The notes beneath the pieces are model-generated. The model did not search any database, was not told where the DNA came from, and was given only the letters and a program-made list of their open reading frames with translations. A program made the translations under genes and the position numbers. A DNA stretch of 64,000 nt, from the NCBI GenBank assembly GCA_965153355.1, contig OZ231126.1:77996001-78060000 (forward strand). The letters are read 5' to 3'. The stretch is from Flaccisagitta enflata. Lineage: Eukaryota > Chaetognatha > Sagittoidea > Aphragmophora. Numbering within the stretch: position 1 is the stretch's first letter; every line of letters begins with the position of its first letter. Below, in pieces: positions 40,190-51,470 of the stretch.

Positions 40190-41765
40190 ACACAGTGGTA
40201 GCACAGTGGTAGCTATCGAGCAACGACGAAGCATATTTCACCCAGACCACCCCACCCACCTAAAACCACCCAAATCAGCTGCACAGTGGTAGTTATCGAG
40301 CAACGACGAAGCATATTTCACCCAGACCACCCCAACCACCTAAACCACCCAAATCAGCTACACAGTGGTAGTTATCGAGCAACGACTTAAAGCATATTTC
40401 ACCCAGACCACCTCAACCACCTAAAACCACCCAAATCACCTACACAGTGGTAGTTATCGAGCACCCACGAAGCATACTTCACCCAGACCACCTCAACCAC
40501 CTAAAAACCACCCAAATCAGCTACACAGTGGTAGTTATCGAGCAACGATTAAAGCATATTTAACCCAGACCACCTCAACCACCTAAAACCACCCAAATCA
40601 GCTACACAGTGGTAGTTATCGAGCAACGACGAAGCATATTTCACCCAGACCACCTCAACCACCTAAGCCTAAAACCACCCAAAATCAGCTACACAGTGGT
40701 AGTTATCGAGCACTGACCATCACATATTTCACCCAGACACCCTCAACCACCTAAAACCACCCAAATCAGCTACACAGTGGTAGTTATCGAGCAACGACGG
40801 CTGATATTTCACCCAGACCACCTCAACCACCTAAACCACCCAAATCAGCTACACAGCAGTAGTTATCAGCAAACGACAAAGCATATATTTCACCCAGACA
40901 CCACCTCAACCACCTAAAACCACCCAAATCAGCCACACAGTGGTAGTTATCGAGCAACGACAAAGCATATTTCACCCAGACCACCCTCAACCACCTAAAC
41001 CACCCAAATCAGCTTACACAGTGATAGTTATCGAGCAACGACGAAGCATATTTCACCCAGACCACCTCAACCACCTAAAACCACCCAAATCAGCTACACA
41101 GTGGTAGTTATCGAGCAACGACGAGCTATTTCACCCAGACCACCTCAACCACCTAAAACCACCAAATCAGCTACACAGTGGTCAGTAGTTATTTGTTAAC
41201 GACGAAGCATATTTCACCCAGACCACCCTGCTAACCACCTAAACCACCCAAATCAGCTTACAGTGGTAGTTATCGAGCAACGACGAAGCATATTTCACCC
41301 AGACCACCTCAACCACCTAAACCACCCAAATCAGCTACACAGTGGTAGTTATCGAGCAACGACGAAGCATATTTCACCCAGACCACCTTTCAACCACCTA
41401 AAACCACCCAAATCAGCTACACAGTGGTAGTTATCGAAAGCAACGACGTACATATTTCACCCAGACCACCTCAACCACCTAAACCACCCAAATCAGCTAC
41501 ACAGTGGTAGTTATCGAGCAATGACGAAGCATATTTCACCCAGACCACCTCAACCACCTAAAACCACCCAAATCAGCTACACAGTGGCAGTTATCGAGCA
41601 ACGACGAAGCATATTTCACCCAGACCACCTCAACCACCTAAAACCACCCAAATCAGCTACACAGTGGTAGTTATCGAGCAACGACGTATCTTGTTAAACG
41701 ACGAAGCATATTTCACCCAGACCACCTCAACCACCTAAAACCACCCAAATCAGCTATATCAGTGG
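40190..41765. repeat. 80-bp satellite array, about 19-20 copies
   Basis: Unit of about 80 bp with blocks CACAGTGGTAGTTATCGAGC, AACGACGAAGCATATTTCAC, CCAGACCACCTCAACCACCT and AAAACCACCCAAATCAGCTA. Copies differ by single bases and small indels. Not CRISPR: no unique spacers between repeats. It lies upstream (on minus) of the visible ACSS2-like exons, so probably within that gene or its 5' flank. Confidence 0.95.
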
Positions 41766-42148
41766 CTGGTCAAAGTAACTGCCTTATGCGGCCAGTAAAA
41801 CTAATTCAAAAAGAGCGTCTCATTCCCTTCAAGGACAGAAGACTATGATTTTTTTCTAAAAAATCCAAAAAGGAGAAAATAAGATATTTTCAAAGCTCCT
41901 TGGCTTTTTTCCGCTCACTAAGATCCATGGCAACGAATATTTTGAGATTTCTGTGATGCAATATTCCATGCATCATGTCTAAGATATGCATGTGCCCGTG
42001 CGCGAGACGCCTTGGGTTTTGGTTCAGTATTGATCATAAATTCATTAAATCCATGAATGTATCAATCTGTAGATGGCTGATTTCAATAATCATAACCTAT
42101 GCAAATTACATTCATTGAGTGATAAGGGATTTAAAGGATGGATGCATA
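41766..42148. other. Unassigned AT-rich sequence
   Basis: No exon or repeat recognised. Confidence 0.4.
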
Positions 42149-42695
42149 CAGTGCGGACAAAACACAATAGGTATATATATCACTCCATTGGTTTTGATCC
42201 AACCCACTGATGTTAAACAGAATGTTGTAAACAATAACTGGTTATTGAAATTACAGCTGGCTGTTAAGTTACATAGTTAATAAAAATCTAACTTTCACCA
42301 AATAGAATGAGACCTGCAGATTCATAATCCTGATGAAATTCTGAGAAATTTGATATGTCACAATATTTACTTTTACATGAAAATAAAATTTTTTTATCAA
42401 TGTTTAATTATAATTTTTTATCAATGTTTAATTATAATGCAATGTTAAAAAAAATATTTCTTATAAAAAGTATTAAGTGTGACATATCAAACTTCTCAGA
42501 ATCTCATCAGGATTATGAATCTGCAGGTTTTATTCTATTTAATGAATATTGGATTTTTGCCAACTTTGTAACTTAACAGTTGCTGTAATTTCAACAACCA
42601 GTTGTTGTTTTCAGCATTCTGTTTAACATCAGTGGGTTGGACTATCAAAACCAACGGAGTGATATATATACCTATTGTGTTTTGTCCGCTGACTG
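42149..42695. mobile_element. 547-bp palindromic MITE with CAGT ends (Tc1/mariner-like)
   Basis: CAGTGCGGACAAAACACAAT at the left, preceded by TA; ATTGTGTTTTGTCCGCTGACTG at the right. The arms are complementary almost throughout, with the centre near 42420. Terminal CAGT with TA at the insertion point is typical of Tc1/mariner derivatives; the right TA is mutated to TC. Confidence 0.75.
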
Positions 42696-42804
42696 TCTAG
42701 GCTTGAGATAACGGTAGCAAGCATTATGGAAAAACAAATGAAGCTGGGGGGCTCATATTTAGAAAATTAAATCAATAAAACAATATTTTATTCCCTTTGA
42801 TAGC

Positions 42805-43175
42805 TAGTTCCCTCGGAAACACATTTCCATGTATTCCCGGCATAATAACAATATTTTGCGAAATTTTTTGTGAGAATATGGTTCAAAACTAAATTTACTA
42901 CAACTTTCCCACAATATATTCTGTAAGAATATCGCTCATTTTCGGTTAACTTTCCCACAATATGCTTTGTAAGAATATCGCTCATTTGACGGTTGCTAGG
43001 GAGGGTATCCATGTGTGACAACCCCTAGCAATGGTTAAACAAGCGACATTTTTATAGAAAATATTGTGGGAAAGTTGTAGCAAATTTGATTTTAAGCTAT
43101 GCTTCCTGATAAAATCTCATAAAACATTCATATTGTAGCGGGAATACATGAAAATATGTTTCCATAGCAATTGAC
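42805..43175. repeat. Imperfect palindrome (~365 bp)
   Basis: Left arm TTTCCATGTATTCCCG and CAACTTTCCCACAATAT; right arm ATATTGTGGGAAAGTTG and CGGGAATACATGAAAATATG. The left arm has an internal 48-bp duplication (ACTTTCCCACAATAT near 42901 and 42949). Centre around TTGCTAGGGAGGG...CCCCTAGCAA. Confidence 0.7.
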
Positions 43176-43410
43176 CATCATGGGCAATAAATCATTATCT
43201 TATTACTTTGGAATATCCAAGTAGCTATGCATACCAAAACAACAAGGCTTTTTAGTTGGCAGAATACATGAAGCCCTGGCATGGCGTGAATATTGTACAT
43301 AGCACTGCATATGCTGCAGCTCAAGTTGACTTCACATATATTCAGAAGGAGGAAGTGGAAAGAAGCACAGATTTCGAAACTGATAGCAAGCTATGCACTT
43401 TGCAGTAGTG

Positions 43411-44010
43411 CTTTTGGGCAGCGGCCCCGAAGGGGACGAAGTCCTGTAGAACACAGGGGGACTTTCGTTCGTCCGTTCGTCCGTTCGTTCGTCCGTTAGT
43501 CCCCCCCTTCATCAGACCCTCAGGCTTCAAATCTGGCCTCTCAGGCCAATCAGCCTGTAGGTCTCAAATCCAGCCTCCCAGGCTCTCAAATCTGGGCCTT
43601 CAGGCCTAAAAATCTGGCCTCTCAGGCTACAAATCTGGCCTCTCAGGCCACGAATCTGTCCCCTCCTCAAAACCTCAAACCAGGCTTCCCAGACCTAAAA
43701 TCAAGCCTATCTAAGCCCAAATTAGGCCTCTCAGACCCCAAATCAGCCATCTAAACCTCCTACTCACGTCCCCAAGGCCTCAAACCGTCTCTGCTTCATC
43801 TCTTTAATTCAGTGCCTTCTAAGCTCGTTAGCCTTCTCTCTCAAGCTTTCCACTGTATTTTGAGGTTTATAATAGGGCTTTTTTTCTAGACCTTCAGTTT
43901 AGGCTCTTGAATGCCTTCAGTCAGCCCTCTATAGCATCTCAGGTAGGACGAACGAAAGTCCCCCTGTGTTCTACAGGACTTCGTCCCCTTCGGGGCCGCT
44001 GCCCTGCTTC
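43411..44010. mobile_element. Fold-back element, family B
   Basis: Left GGCAGCGGCCCCGAAGGGGA, AGTCCTGTAGAACACAGGGG, GACTTTCGTTCGTCC; right GGACGAACGAAAGTC, CCCCTGTGTTCTACAGGACT, TCGTCCCCTTCGGGGCCGCT. The TIRs are about 60 bp and nearly perfect. The core is a ~20-bp tandem repeat (AGGCCTCTCAGGCCAAATCTG type). No ORF. Confidence 0.85.
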
Positions 44011-44107
44011 CCCTCATTCCAAGTCTTAATCACTCAAAGCAGGGCAACGGGTATCGCTGACCACATATTGCCCTTGGGCGACCTGATTCATATTATGTAG
44101 GAAATAG

Positions 44108-44670
44108 TTGCAAAAGCGTTAGATGGTCAGCGGTATCCGTGCCCTGTCTAAGTAGGTTGTGGTTGAAGTTGAGAGAGAAGCGTGGCAGCGGCTCTGAAGG
44201 GGTCGATGACCTATGCTTTCACACATATGGTATTTTCTTTTCCTCATCTCTTCCTTCTTCCTTTCTTCTTCTCCTCCGCCCTCCTTGACTCATCTAGTTT
44301 GAGGTAGTAATCCCAGTTTGGAAAACTCCAGCTGAAGCCCAAATCCCAGTCTTGGGGCTTCAAGGATGGCATTTGGGTCTCGGGGCGGAGATTTGAGCCT
44401 CAAGGCTGGGATTTGGGCCTCAAGGTTGGGATCTTTGCCTCAAAGCTGGAATTTGGGTCTCAAGGCTGGGATTTGGGCCTTGAGGCTGGGATTTGGGCCT
44501 CAAGGCTGGGATTTGGACCTCAAGGCTGGGATTTGGACCTCAAGGCTAGGATCTGAGTCAAAGGGGGGGGCGTAGGAGAAGAAGAAGGAGGAGGAGGAGG
44601 AGGAGGAGGAGAAAATCCCCATGTATGGGCAAGTGTAGGTCATCGACCCCCACAGGGCCGCTGCCCAAAA
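44108..44670. mobile_element. Fold-back element, family C
   Basis: Left GCAGCGGCTCTGAAGGGGTC, GATGACCTATGCTTTCACAC; right GTAGGTCATCGACCCCCACA, GGGCCGCTGCCC. The core is a 20-21-bp tandem repeat GGGCCTCAAGGCTGGGATTT (about 44330-44560), followed by (GGA)n at 44580-44611. Confidence 0.8.
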
Positions 44671-45211
44671 AGCAAGTCAGAACAATTAGACGGACCCAAC
44701 AATGGGCCGACGGACTCACCAATGAGCAGACACACCCGAGTGAACATAACACAAGAAATGGTGGTCCGGGAGCTCAGGCAGACATTTAGCCCCGGGATGT
44801 TAAGGAGAACAACAAAATGCATAATACAAATATGCAAAAAAAAAAAAAAAAAAAGAAAAAGAGAAAGGCAGGCTTTTGAACATCCGATTCGGGAACTGGG
44901 GAAACTTGCCTTTGCAAAGGAAGATGAGAAAGCATTCTTGCGGTCAGATGAACACTTTTGCCGGCAATTTTGGATGTACAGTTAACTCACGCAATAAAGG
45001 GAATGTAAAGTTGTATCTAATATTGTTGAATTTTCAAAACAGGCAAGTTGGTAGTGCCAACAAAGGAAGGAAAAGAAAAGAAAAAAAAGAGTAAACCAGA
45101 CCAAACAAAAAAAAACCAGACAAAACGAAACGAAACAAAATGAAACGAAATGAAACGAAACAAAACGAAATGGAACGAAACAAAATGATAAGATGAGATA
45201 AGATTAATTAG
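44671..45211. other. Linker with GAAAC pentamer tract
   Basis: No gene. A (GAAAC/AAAAC)n-like tract lies at about 45110-45185 and an A18-type run near 44837. Confidence 0.55.
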
Positions 45212-45800
45212 TCATCCAAGAATCGCACATGGTCAGCGGTACCCGATGCCCTGCTCCAAGCGATCAACTGGAGTAGTGAGAGCAGGGCAGCGGCCCCAAA
45301 AGGCCGATGTCCAGTAGGACACAGGGGTGAATTTCCAGACGTCCTGAGGGATATAGATTGGGTCAAAGAAGATCAAGGTCTGGGGGCAGAATCTAGTCCT
45401 AGAGACCTGATTTGAGGGCTGAGAGGCAGGCTTCAGGCCTGAAGGCCAGATTTGAGGCCTGGAGGGCTGACTTGAGGCCTAGAGGGCTGATTTGAGGTCT
45501 GGAGGGCTTATTTGAGGTCTGGAAGGCATATTTGAGGTCTGGAGGGCTTATTTGAGGTCTGGAAGGCATATTTGAGGTCTGGATAGCTGATTTGAGGTCC
45601 TGAGGGCTAAATTGAGGTCTGAAAGGGCTTATTCCAGGGCTCGGAGAGTTAAAATCAGGCCTGGGAGTGCAGATTTCTGGCCCTGATAGCGAACGAGGGG
45701 GGGAACAAATGGATGGAAGGACGGGAGGATGGATGTCTGGAAATTCACCCCTTTGTCCTACAGGACATCGGCCCTTTGGGGCCGCTGCCCAAAAAGGATA
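45212..45800. mobile_element. Fold-back element, family A
   Basis: Left: CGCACATGGTCAGCGGTACC, GATGCCCTGCT...GAGCAGGGCAGCGGCCCC, GTAGGACACAGGGGTGAATT. Right: AATTCACCCCTTTGTCCTAC, AGGACATCGGCCCTTTGGGG, CCGCTGCCC. Core: ~20-bp repeat of the GAGGTCTGGAGGGCTGATTT type. Confidence 0.85.
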
Positions 45801-45839
45801 AGAAAAGATAAGATAAGATTGCGATAAGAAATGAATAGT

Positions 45840-46140
45840 CGCAAAAGTGTTAGATGGTCAGCGGTACCCAAGCCCTGCTTAAGTAGGCTGTGGTTGAAGT
45901 TGAGGGAGGCTGGAATTTGGGCTTTGGGATGGGGATTTAGGCCTGGAGGTTGGGATTTGGGCCTCAAGGCTAGAATTTGGGCCTCGAGGCAGGGACATGG
46001 GCCTTGAGGCTGAGATATGGGCCTTGAGGCTGGGGGGAGGGGGGGTACGTAGAGGAAGGAGGAGAAGAAGAAGGAGAAATTTCCTCATATGTGTGAAAGC
46101 ATAGGTCATCGACCCCTTTGGGGCCGCTACCCAAAAGGAA
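45840..46140. mobile_element. Fold-back element, family C
   Basis: Begins AAAGTGTTAGATGGTCAGCG; right end CATAGGTCATCGACCCCTTT, GGGGCCGCTACCC. Core GGGCCTTGAGGCTGGGATTT-type repeats. Confidence 0.75.
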
Positions 46141-46152
46141 CGAAATCAAAAG

Positions 46153-46262
46153 AAACAAGGCTGGATACACGGCAACCGAAGTCGCCTGCGGGTGGGTAGG
46201 GGCCATATTTGAGGTCACTAGACCATTTGGGCAGGAGCAGTGAGGACAAAGAAATAAAATCA
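46153..46262. mobile_element. Hairpin-family element, left end
   Basis: AAGGCTGGATACACGGCAAC, CGAAGTCGCCTGCGGGTGGG, TATTTGAGGTCACTAGACCA. The right hairpin is not present. Confidence 0.55.
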
Positions 46263-46267
46263 TAAAC

Positions 46268-47576
46268 AAGTCATCCAAGGATCGCACATGGTCAGCGGTA
46301 CCCAATGCCCTGCTTGGAGTGATTAGCTAAAGAATTTGAGTGAGAGCAGGGAAGCAGCCCTAAAGGACCGATGTCCTGTAGGACACAGAGGTGAATTTCC
46401 TGACGTCCTGAGAGGGCATATTTGAGGTCTTGGTAAGAAACTTTCCATGTTATTCAATAGGAATTTTGCATTTTTTCAATTTCTTGTCAATTTACCATGT
46501 TATTCAATGGGAATTTTACATTTTTCTCAATTTTCATTGTTTTCTATGTTATTCACTGGGAATCATGCAATTTTTCACTTCAATTCTTCAAGCAGGACAA
46601 ACAAAAGTCCCCCTGTGTTCTACAGGACTTCGTCCCCTTCGGGGCCGCTGCCCTGCTTCCCCTCACTCCAATTCACAATTACTCAAAGCAGGGCAATGGG
46701 TATCGCTGACCACATATTGCCCTTGGGCGACCTGTTTTATTTCTTATTCAATGGGAAGATTGTAACGGGTGGTCAAAAAAAAAGTGTTTTTCTTTTTGTT
46801 TACTTATATCTTTAATAAAAAAAATTTATGAAAAAAATTCTTTTTTTGCTAAAAAGATATGGTGCAGGAGAATTTTTTTCATTACTGTAATTTCTGTATA
46901 TCTTTTTTACATTTGGAGCTATCTACAATTGACTCAATTTAATTTTGGACCGCCCTGATTTTTTGAAAAAAATTTTTATATAAAAACTAAAAATTTTTTA
47001 TAGATTCACTATTTATAGTTAAAGATGACTCAAAACCTTGAAAAAAATCTAAGAAAAATTTTAAAAATACATGCATACAACAAAACAAAAGATACTTCTT
47101 AAAAACATTCTTTTGTTTTCTATTCAAATCTCTTTAACCAAAGCTTGGAGACTTACAATTATTTGTGTTTATATCAGACATGACCTAGTTAAGGTATGTG
47201 TTTTTTCAAATTAGCTGATATTTATGTTATTACTGATCTATGCAAACATTTTACTTTTTTATACTTATATAGTTATTTGTTTGAAAAAATCAAAAAAATT
47301 TATTTTTTTTGTACACTATACTTCATTTTTAAAATATTAACTTATAAAAAAAATTCAAAACCTATTGGAGAAAATTCTAGCTTGGTCACTTTCTTTTTGA
47401 CCACCCGGTATTTTGTCAATTTCCCATGTTATTCAATGGGAATTTGAGGCTGGAGAAGCTTACGGGGGAGGGGGACGTACGTACGGACGGACGGACGGAC
47501 GGACATACGGACGTCTGGAAATTCACCCCTGTGTCCTATAGGACACCGGCCCTTTGGGGCCGCTGCCCAAAAAAGT
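46268..47576. mobile_element. Family A/B composite with ATTCAATGGG core, interrupted by a TA-flanked MITE
   Basis: Left family A terminus (46268-46420), then core repeats of CCATGTTATTCAATGGGAAT type. A family B right terminus lies at 46602-46650 and a family A right terminus at 47515-47571. The mix suggests nested or recombined elements. The MITE at 46765-47408 sits inside a core repeat. Confidence 0.65.
46765..47408. mobile_element. 644-bp mariner-like MITE with TA duplication
   Basis: Left TA then ACGGGTGGTCAAAAAAAAAG; right CTTTCTTTTTGACCACCCGG then TA (46763-46764 and 47409-47410). AT-rich inside, no transposase. The flanking core repeat (TTATTCAATGGGAA / TTTTGTCAATTTCC) resumes on both sides. 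Confidence 0.75.
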
Positions 47577-47759
47577 AATTGTCGCAAGAGCGTTAGATGG
47601 TCAGCCTAAGTAGGATGGCGAGCACCCGACAGCAAGATTTAATGTGTCAACAGGGGTCAAAACAGAAAATTTTATGAGAATGAAAATATGAAATAACATA
47701 AAAACAATCATTGAGGTATATGAAAGTGAATGATTCATTGCAAAATTTGCATTCAAATA

Positions 47760-48530
47760 CAGTATGTTTTTTCTCAAATGCAACATTACTTGACGGCATA
47801 ACTAAAAAAGTAATAGAGATAATTGAATTCTGAAAAAAGTTTCTTAAAGCTGATGGTTATGCATTTTTTCATGTGTAACTCCTAGGACTTTTTCATAAAA
47901 ATCTGTACCTTTTGAAAAATTACAAAATGTTGTTCAAAATCAGCAAAAAAACACTATTATTTTAAGTTTTTGGCGGAACAGTTTTTCTTTAAGTTGCTCC
48001 TAATTCTAAACGGATAGAGCTAGAAATACCAGATTGGTCTCAAATTAAAGCTAATTTACAATAGTTTTAAGAAATACAAACAGCGAAATTTTTCTTCAAT
48101 GGTATACCACATAAAGCATGAAAAAGATTGGTTTCTTGACAAAAATTTTTGTCAAAAGTTGATTCACAGTTCACAAATTGATCTGAAATATTAATCTAGC
48201 ATTTCAATTCAAACTGTCCCAAAAACTACTTCAAAATACCTTCCATTTGAGACCAATCTGGTATCTGTAGCTCAATTTGTTAAGAAATGAGAGCAATTTA
48301 AAGGGAAACAGTCCAAATGACAAAGTTTTGTAAAGAAACAATTTGGATATGATGACATCTACTTCCGTGCTTGTTCCAAGGACCAAATTTTTGTAAAAAA
48401 ATCCTTGGAGTCACATAACATAAAATGCATTAACATTATCTTTTAGGAATTTTTTTCAAAATTCAATTATCTTCATTAATTTTAGAATTATGCTGTCATG
48501 TAATGTTGCATTTGAAAAAAAAACATACTG
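47760..48530. mobile_element. 771-bp palindromic MITE with TA duplication
   Basis: TA at 47758-47759, then CAGTATGTTTTTTCTCAAAT; right end ATTTGAAAAAAAAACATACTG then TA at 48531-48532. The arms share ACCAGATTGGTCTCAAATTA with the palindrome at 19.73-20.26 kb. No ORF. Confidence 0.8.
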
Positions 48531-48613
48531 TAGGACAAAAGATGAAGTAAAGCTATCATTGACTTAATATTTTCACTAAAAAATATTTAAGATTTAATTT
48601 TTGTTCACAGATA

Positions 48614-48970
48614 CAGTACCATAGGAGCAATGAGAACCTCAGGAGGGTCATTTCCTGCTTCACTATTCTAATGAAGTAGCTTCAATCATGGTTTTTCTGA
48701 AAGCTGATGAGCAAGAGCTTTGAGTGAATATAGTTTTATTCCTCTAGCTCTAACTGTTGACCAAAAAGAAAAAAAGTGCAGCACCGCTCGGGATTTGAAC
48801 CAGTGACACTGAAGGCGGTTTTTTTATGAATCACTTGGTTTGGTATTTTGTGTTCACTCAATACCTTGGACCATCAGCTTTCAGAAAAGCCAAAGCTTTA
48901 GGTTCTTCCTTTAAACAGTGAGAATATAGAGGGCCCTCTTTCTATTGCTCTTATTGCTCCCATTGTACTG
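48614..48970. mobile_element. 357-bp palindromic MITE with TA duplication and a tRNA-like fragment
   Basis: TA then CAGTACCATAGGAGCAAT; right end ATTGCTCCCATTGTACTG then TA (48612-48613 and 48971-48972). An inner inverted pair is CTGAAAGCTGATG / CATCAGCTTTCAG. At about 48780-48812, read on minus, GGTTCAAATCCCGAG resembles a tRNA T-arm/B-box, but no 5' half of a tRNA is present. Confidence 0.75.
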
Positions 48971-48972
48971 TA

Positions 48973-49316
48973 GGAAGCTTGTCGAAATAATAACTTTGCA
49001 TAGAAAATGAATAAACACAAAAATGAAGAACATAGCCGCCTTCCAAAGTTGATTACAGAGGCGGCTATGTTTTCAAAAATGCAAAATTTCTTTGCATTTG
49101 TGAGTCTTATGATTTTGACAGCAGCATTGAGATAAAAAATGTAAGCAAAATTTCTTAGAAAATCCTTGTTTTCTTTGCTTTTCTCATGTGAGTTGTTGAT
49201 TTATGGGTTCTTTTGAGGTCAGCATATGACAAACACATACACACAGAGTACTTCTGGAGACAATTTATCTCATGAGAATATCTGTTGCATCATGATTATA
49301 CAACAATAGTTGAAAC
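48973..49316. other. Unassigned AT-rich sequence
   Basis: A short inverted pair (CATAGCCGCC / GGCGGCTATG at about 49030-49070) is the only structure noticed. Confidence 0.45.
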
Positions 49317-50023
49317 TAGTCATCCAAGGATAGCACATGGTCAGCGGTACCCGATGCCCTGCTTGGAGTGATCAGCTGAAGAAGTGGGGTAAGAGCAGGG
49401 CAGTGGCCCCAAAGGGCCGATGTCCTGTAGGACACAGGGGTGAATTTCCAGACGTCCTGAGAAGGCCTTTAGGCTTTGGGGCTTTTTTCCATGTTATTCA
49501 ATGAGAACATTGCATCTTTTTCAATATTTTTGTCAATTTTCCATGCTATTGGATCTGAATTCTGCATTTATCTCATAATTCTATCAATTTTCCATGTTTT
49601 TTAGTAGGGATTTCACATATTTTTAACTTCTGTTAAATTTCCCATGTTATTCAATGGGAATCTCGCGTTTTTGCATTTTTTGTCAATTTTCCATGTTATT
49701 CAATGGGAATTTTGCATTTCTTCAATTTTCCATGTTATTCAATGGAATTTGAGGCTCAGAAGCTTAAGCAGGGGGGGACAGACAGACGGACGGACAGATG
49801 GACGGACGGACAGATGGACGGACGGACGGACGGACGGACGGACGGACGGACGGACGGACGGACGGACGGACGGACGGACGGACGGACGGACGGACGGACA
49901 GACGGACGGACAGATGGACGGACGGACGGACGGACGGACGGACGGACGGACGGACGGACGGACATCTGGAAATTCACCCCTGTGTCCTACAGGACATTGG
50001 CCCTTTGGGGCTGCTGCCCAAAA
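49317..50023. mobile_element. Fold-back element, family A, with ATTCAATGGG core and (GGAC)n
   Basis: Left: CACATGGTCAGCGGTACCCG, GGGCAGTGGCCCCAAAGGGC, GATGTCCTGTAGGACACAGG. Right: GAAATTCACCCCTGTGTCCT, ACAGGACATTGGCCCTTTGG. The core combines TTTTCCATGTTATTCAATGG repeats (49485-49745) and a long (GGAC)n array (49778-49962). Confidence 0.85.
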
Positions 50024-50084
50024 ATGAGGTGAGAAACTAAAAATTAAATGCCTGCCGTCGTAGGTTGTGCTTGACGTTGAAGGG

Positions 50085-50384
50085 GGAGCAGGGCAGCGGC
50101 CCTGAAGGGGTCGATGACCTATGCTTTCAAACATATGGGGAATTTTCTCCTCCTCCTCCTTCTCCTCCTTCTCCTCAAATCCCAGCCTTGAGGCCCAAAT
50201 CCCAGCCTCAAGGCCCAAATCCCAGCCTTGAGGCCCAAATCCTAGCCTCAAGGCCCAAACCCCAGCCTCAAGGCCCTAAACCAAGCCTCAAGGCCCAAAT
50301 TCCAGCCTCCAGGCCCTAATTTCATTCTTGAGGCTCAAATAAAAACAGCGTAGGTCATTGGCCCCTTCAGGGCCGCTGCCCCTT
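50085..50384. mobile_element. Fold-back element, family C
   Basis: Left GAGCAGGGCAGCGGCCCTGA, GGGGTCGATGACCTATGCTT; right GTAGGTCATTGGCCCCTTCA, GGGCCGCTGCCCC. Core of AGGCCCAAATCCCAGCCTCA repeats. Confidence 0.85.
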
Positions 50385-50435
50385 TAACCACCTCACACCC
50401 ATATATACTCACCATCTAACACTTTTGCGACTTTT

Positions 50436-51101
50436 TGGGCAGCGGCCCCAAAGGGGCCGATGACCTATGCTTTCACACAGGAGGAATTTCTCCTTCTTCT
50501 TCTTCTCCTCCTCCTCCTTCTCCGTCCACCCCCTTCGAAGCTCATATTATAGCCTTGCGGCTCATATCCTAACCTATTGGCCCAAATCCTAGTCTCAAGG
50601 CCCAAATTCTAGCCTCAAGGCCCAAATCCTAGTCTCAAGGCCCAAATCCTAGCCTTGAGGCTCAAATCCAAACCTCAAGGCTCAGATCCCAACCTCAAGG
50701 CTCAAATCCCAACCTCGAGGCTCACATCCCAACCTTGAGGCTCAAATCCTATCCTAGAAGCTCAAATCCCAACCTCGAGGCTCAGATCCCAGCCTCGAAG
50801 CTCAAATCCCAAACTTGAAGCTAAAATCTCAGCTTCAAGGCTCAAATCCTAGCTTAAAGGCTGAAATCCCAGCTTCGAGGCTCACTCAAATCTCAGCCTT
50901 GAGGCTTAAATCCCAGCCTTGAGGCTCAAATCCCAGCCAAAGACTCACATCCCAACCTCGAGGCTCAAATCCCACCCTCTAGGCTCAAATCCCAAATCCC
51001 AACCTCGAGGCTAAAATCCCATTATTGATGCTCACTTTCAACCCTAGATCATCAAAAATTACTAAGCATAGGTCATCGGCCCCTTCAGGGCCGCTGCCCC
51101 T
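50436..51101. mobile_element. Fold-back element, family C
   Basis: Left GGGCAGCGGCCCCAAAGGGG, CCGATGACCTATGCTTTCAC; right CATAGGTCATCGGCCCCTTC, AGGGCCGCTGCCCC. About 25 core units of GAGGCTCAAATCCCAACCTC type. Confidence 0.85.
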
Positions 51102-51109
51102 CTCACCAT

Positions 51110-51396
51110 CAGGGGCGTATTAGAAGGGGTCGCCGGGGTAGCCATGGCTACCCCTGTTGGGACACAAAATATAAAGAAAAAGAGAAAGAGAAAAAAAGAA
51201 AGAGAGAGAGAAAGAGAGAGAAAAAGAAAGAAAGGGCAATGTTTTTTTGATTGTTTTAATTCAAATATATAATAATTAATATTTTTTTTAAAAGATATAT
51301 AAAAATTAGGCAAATATTTTTCATCAGGTCATAAAATTTGTTGGGACACAAACTGGGGGTGGGTACCCCTAAAACTTTGGCTCCCATACGCCCCTG
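51110..51396. mobile_element. 287-bp hAT MITE with 8-bp target duplication
   Basis: Ends CAGGGGCGTATTAGAAGGGG and CCATACGCCCCTG. The flanking octamer CTCACCAT is exactly repeated at 51102-51109 and 51397-51404. Inside lies a perfect 20-bp palindrome, GGGGTAGCCATGGCTACCCC. It is inserted a few bases beyond the end of a family C element. Confidence 0.9.
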
Positions 51397-51470
51397 CTCA
51401 CCATCACACACTAACATGTACTCACAAAGGGGCAACGGGTACCGCTGACCATCTAACGCTTTTTCGGTTC

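Noticed and set aside
40190-41765. CRISPR-like array
   Set aside because: Repeats are contiguous 80-bp units with no unique spacers, in animal DNA; it is a satellite.
48776-48815. tRNA gene on minus
   Set aside because: Only a T-arm-like stretch is present; there is no acceptor 5' strand, D-arm or anticodon arm.
49644-50251. RTDGRTDG / VRPSVRPS repeat ORFs
   Set aside because: Translations of the (GGAC)n tetranucleotide array in a fold-back element.
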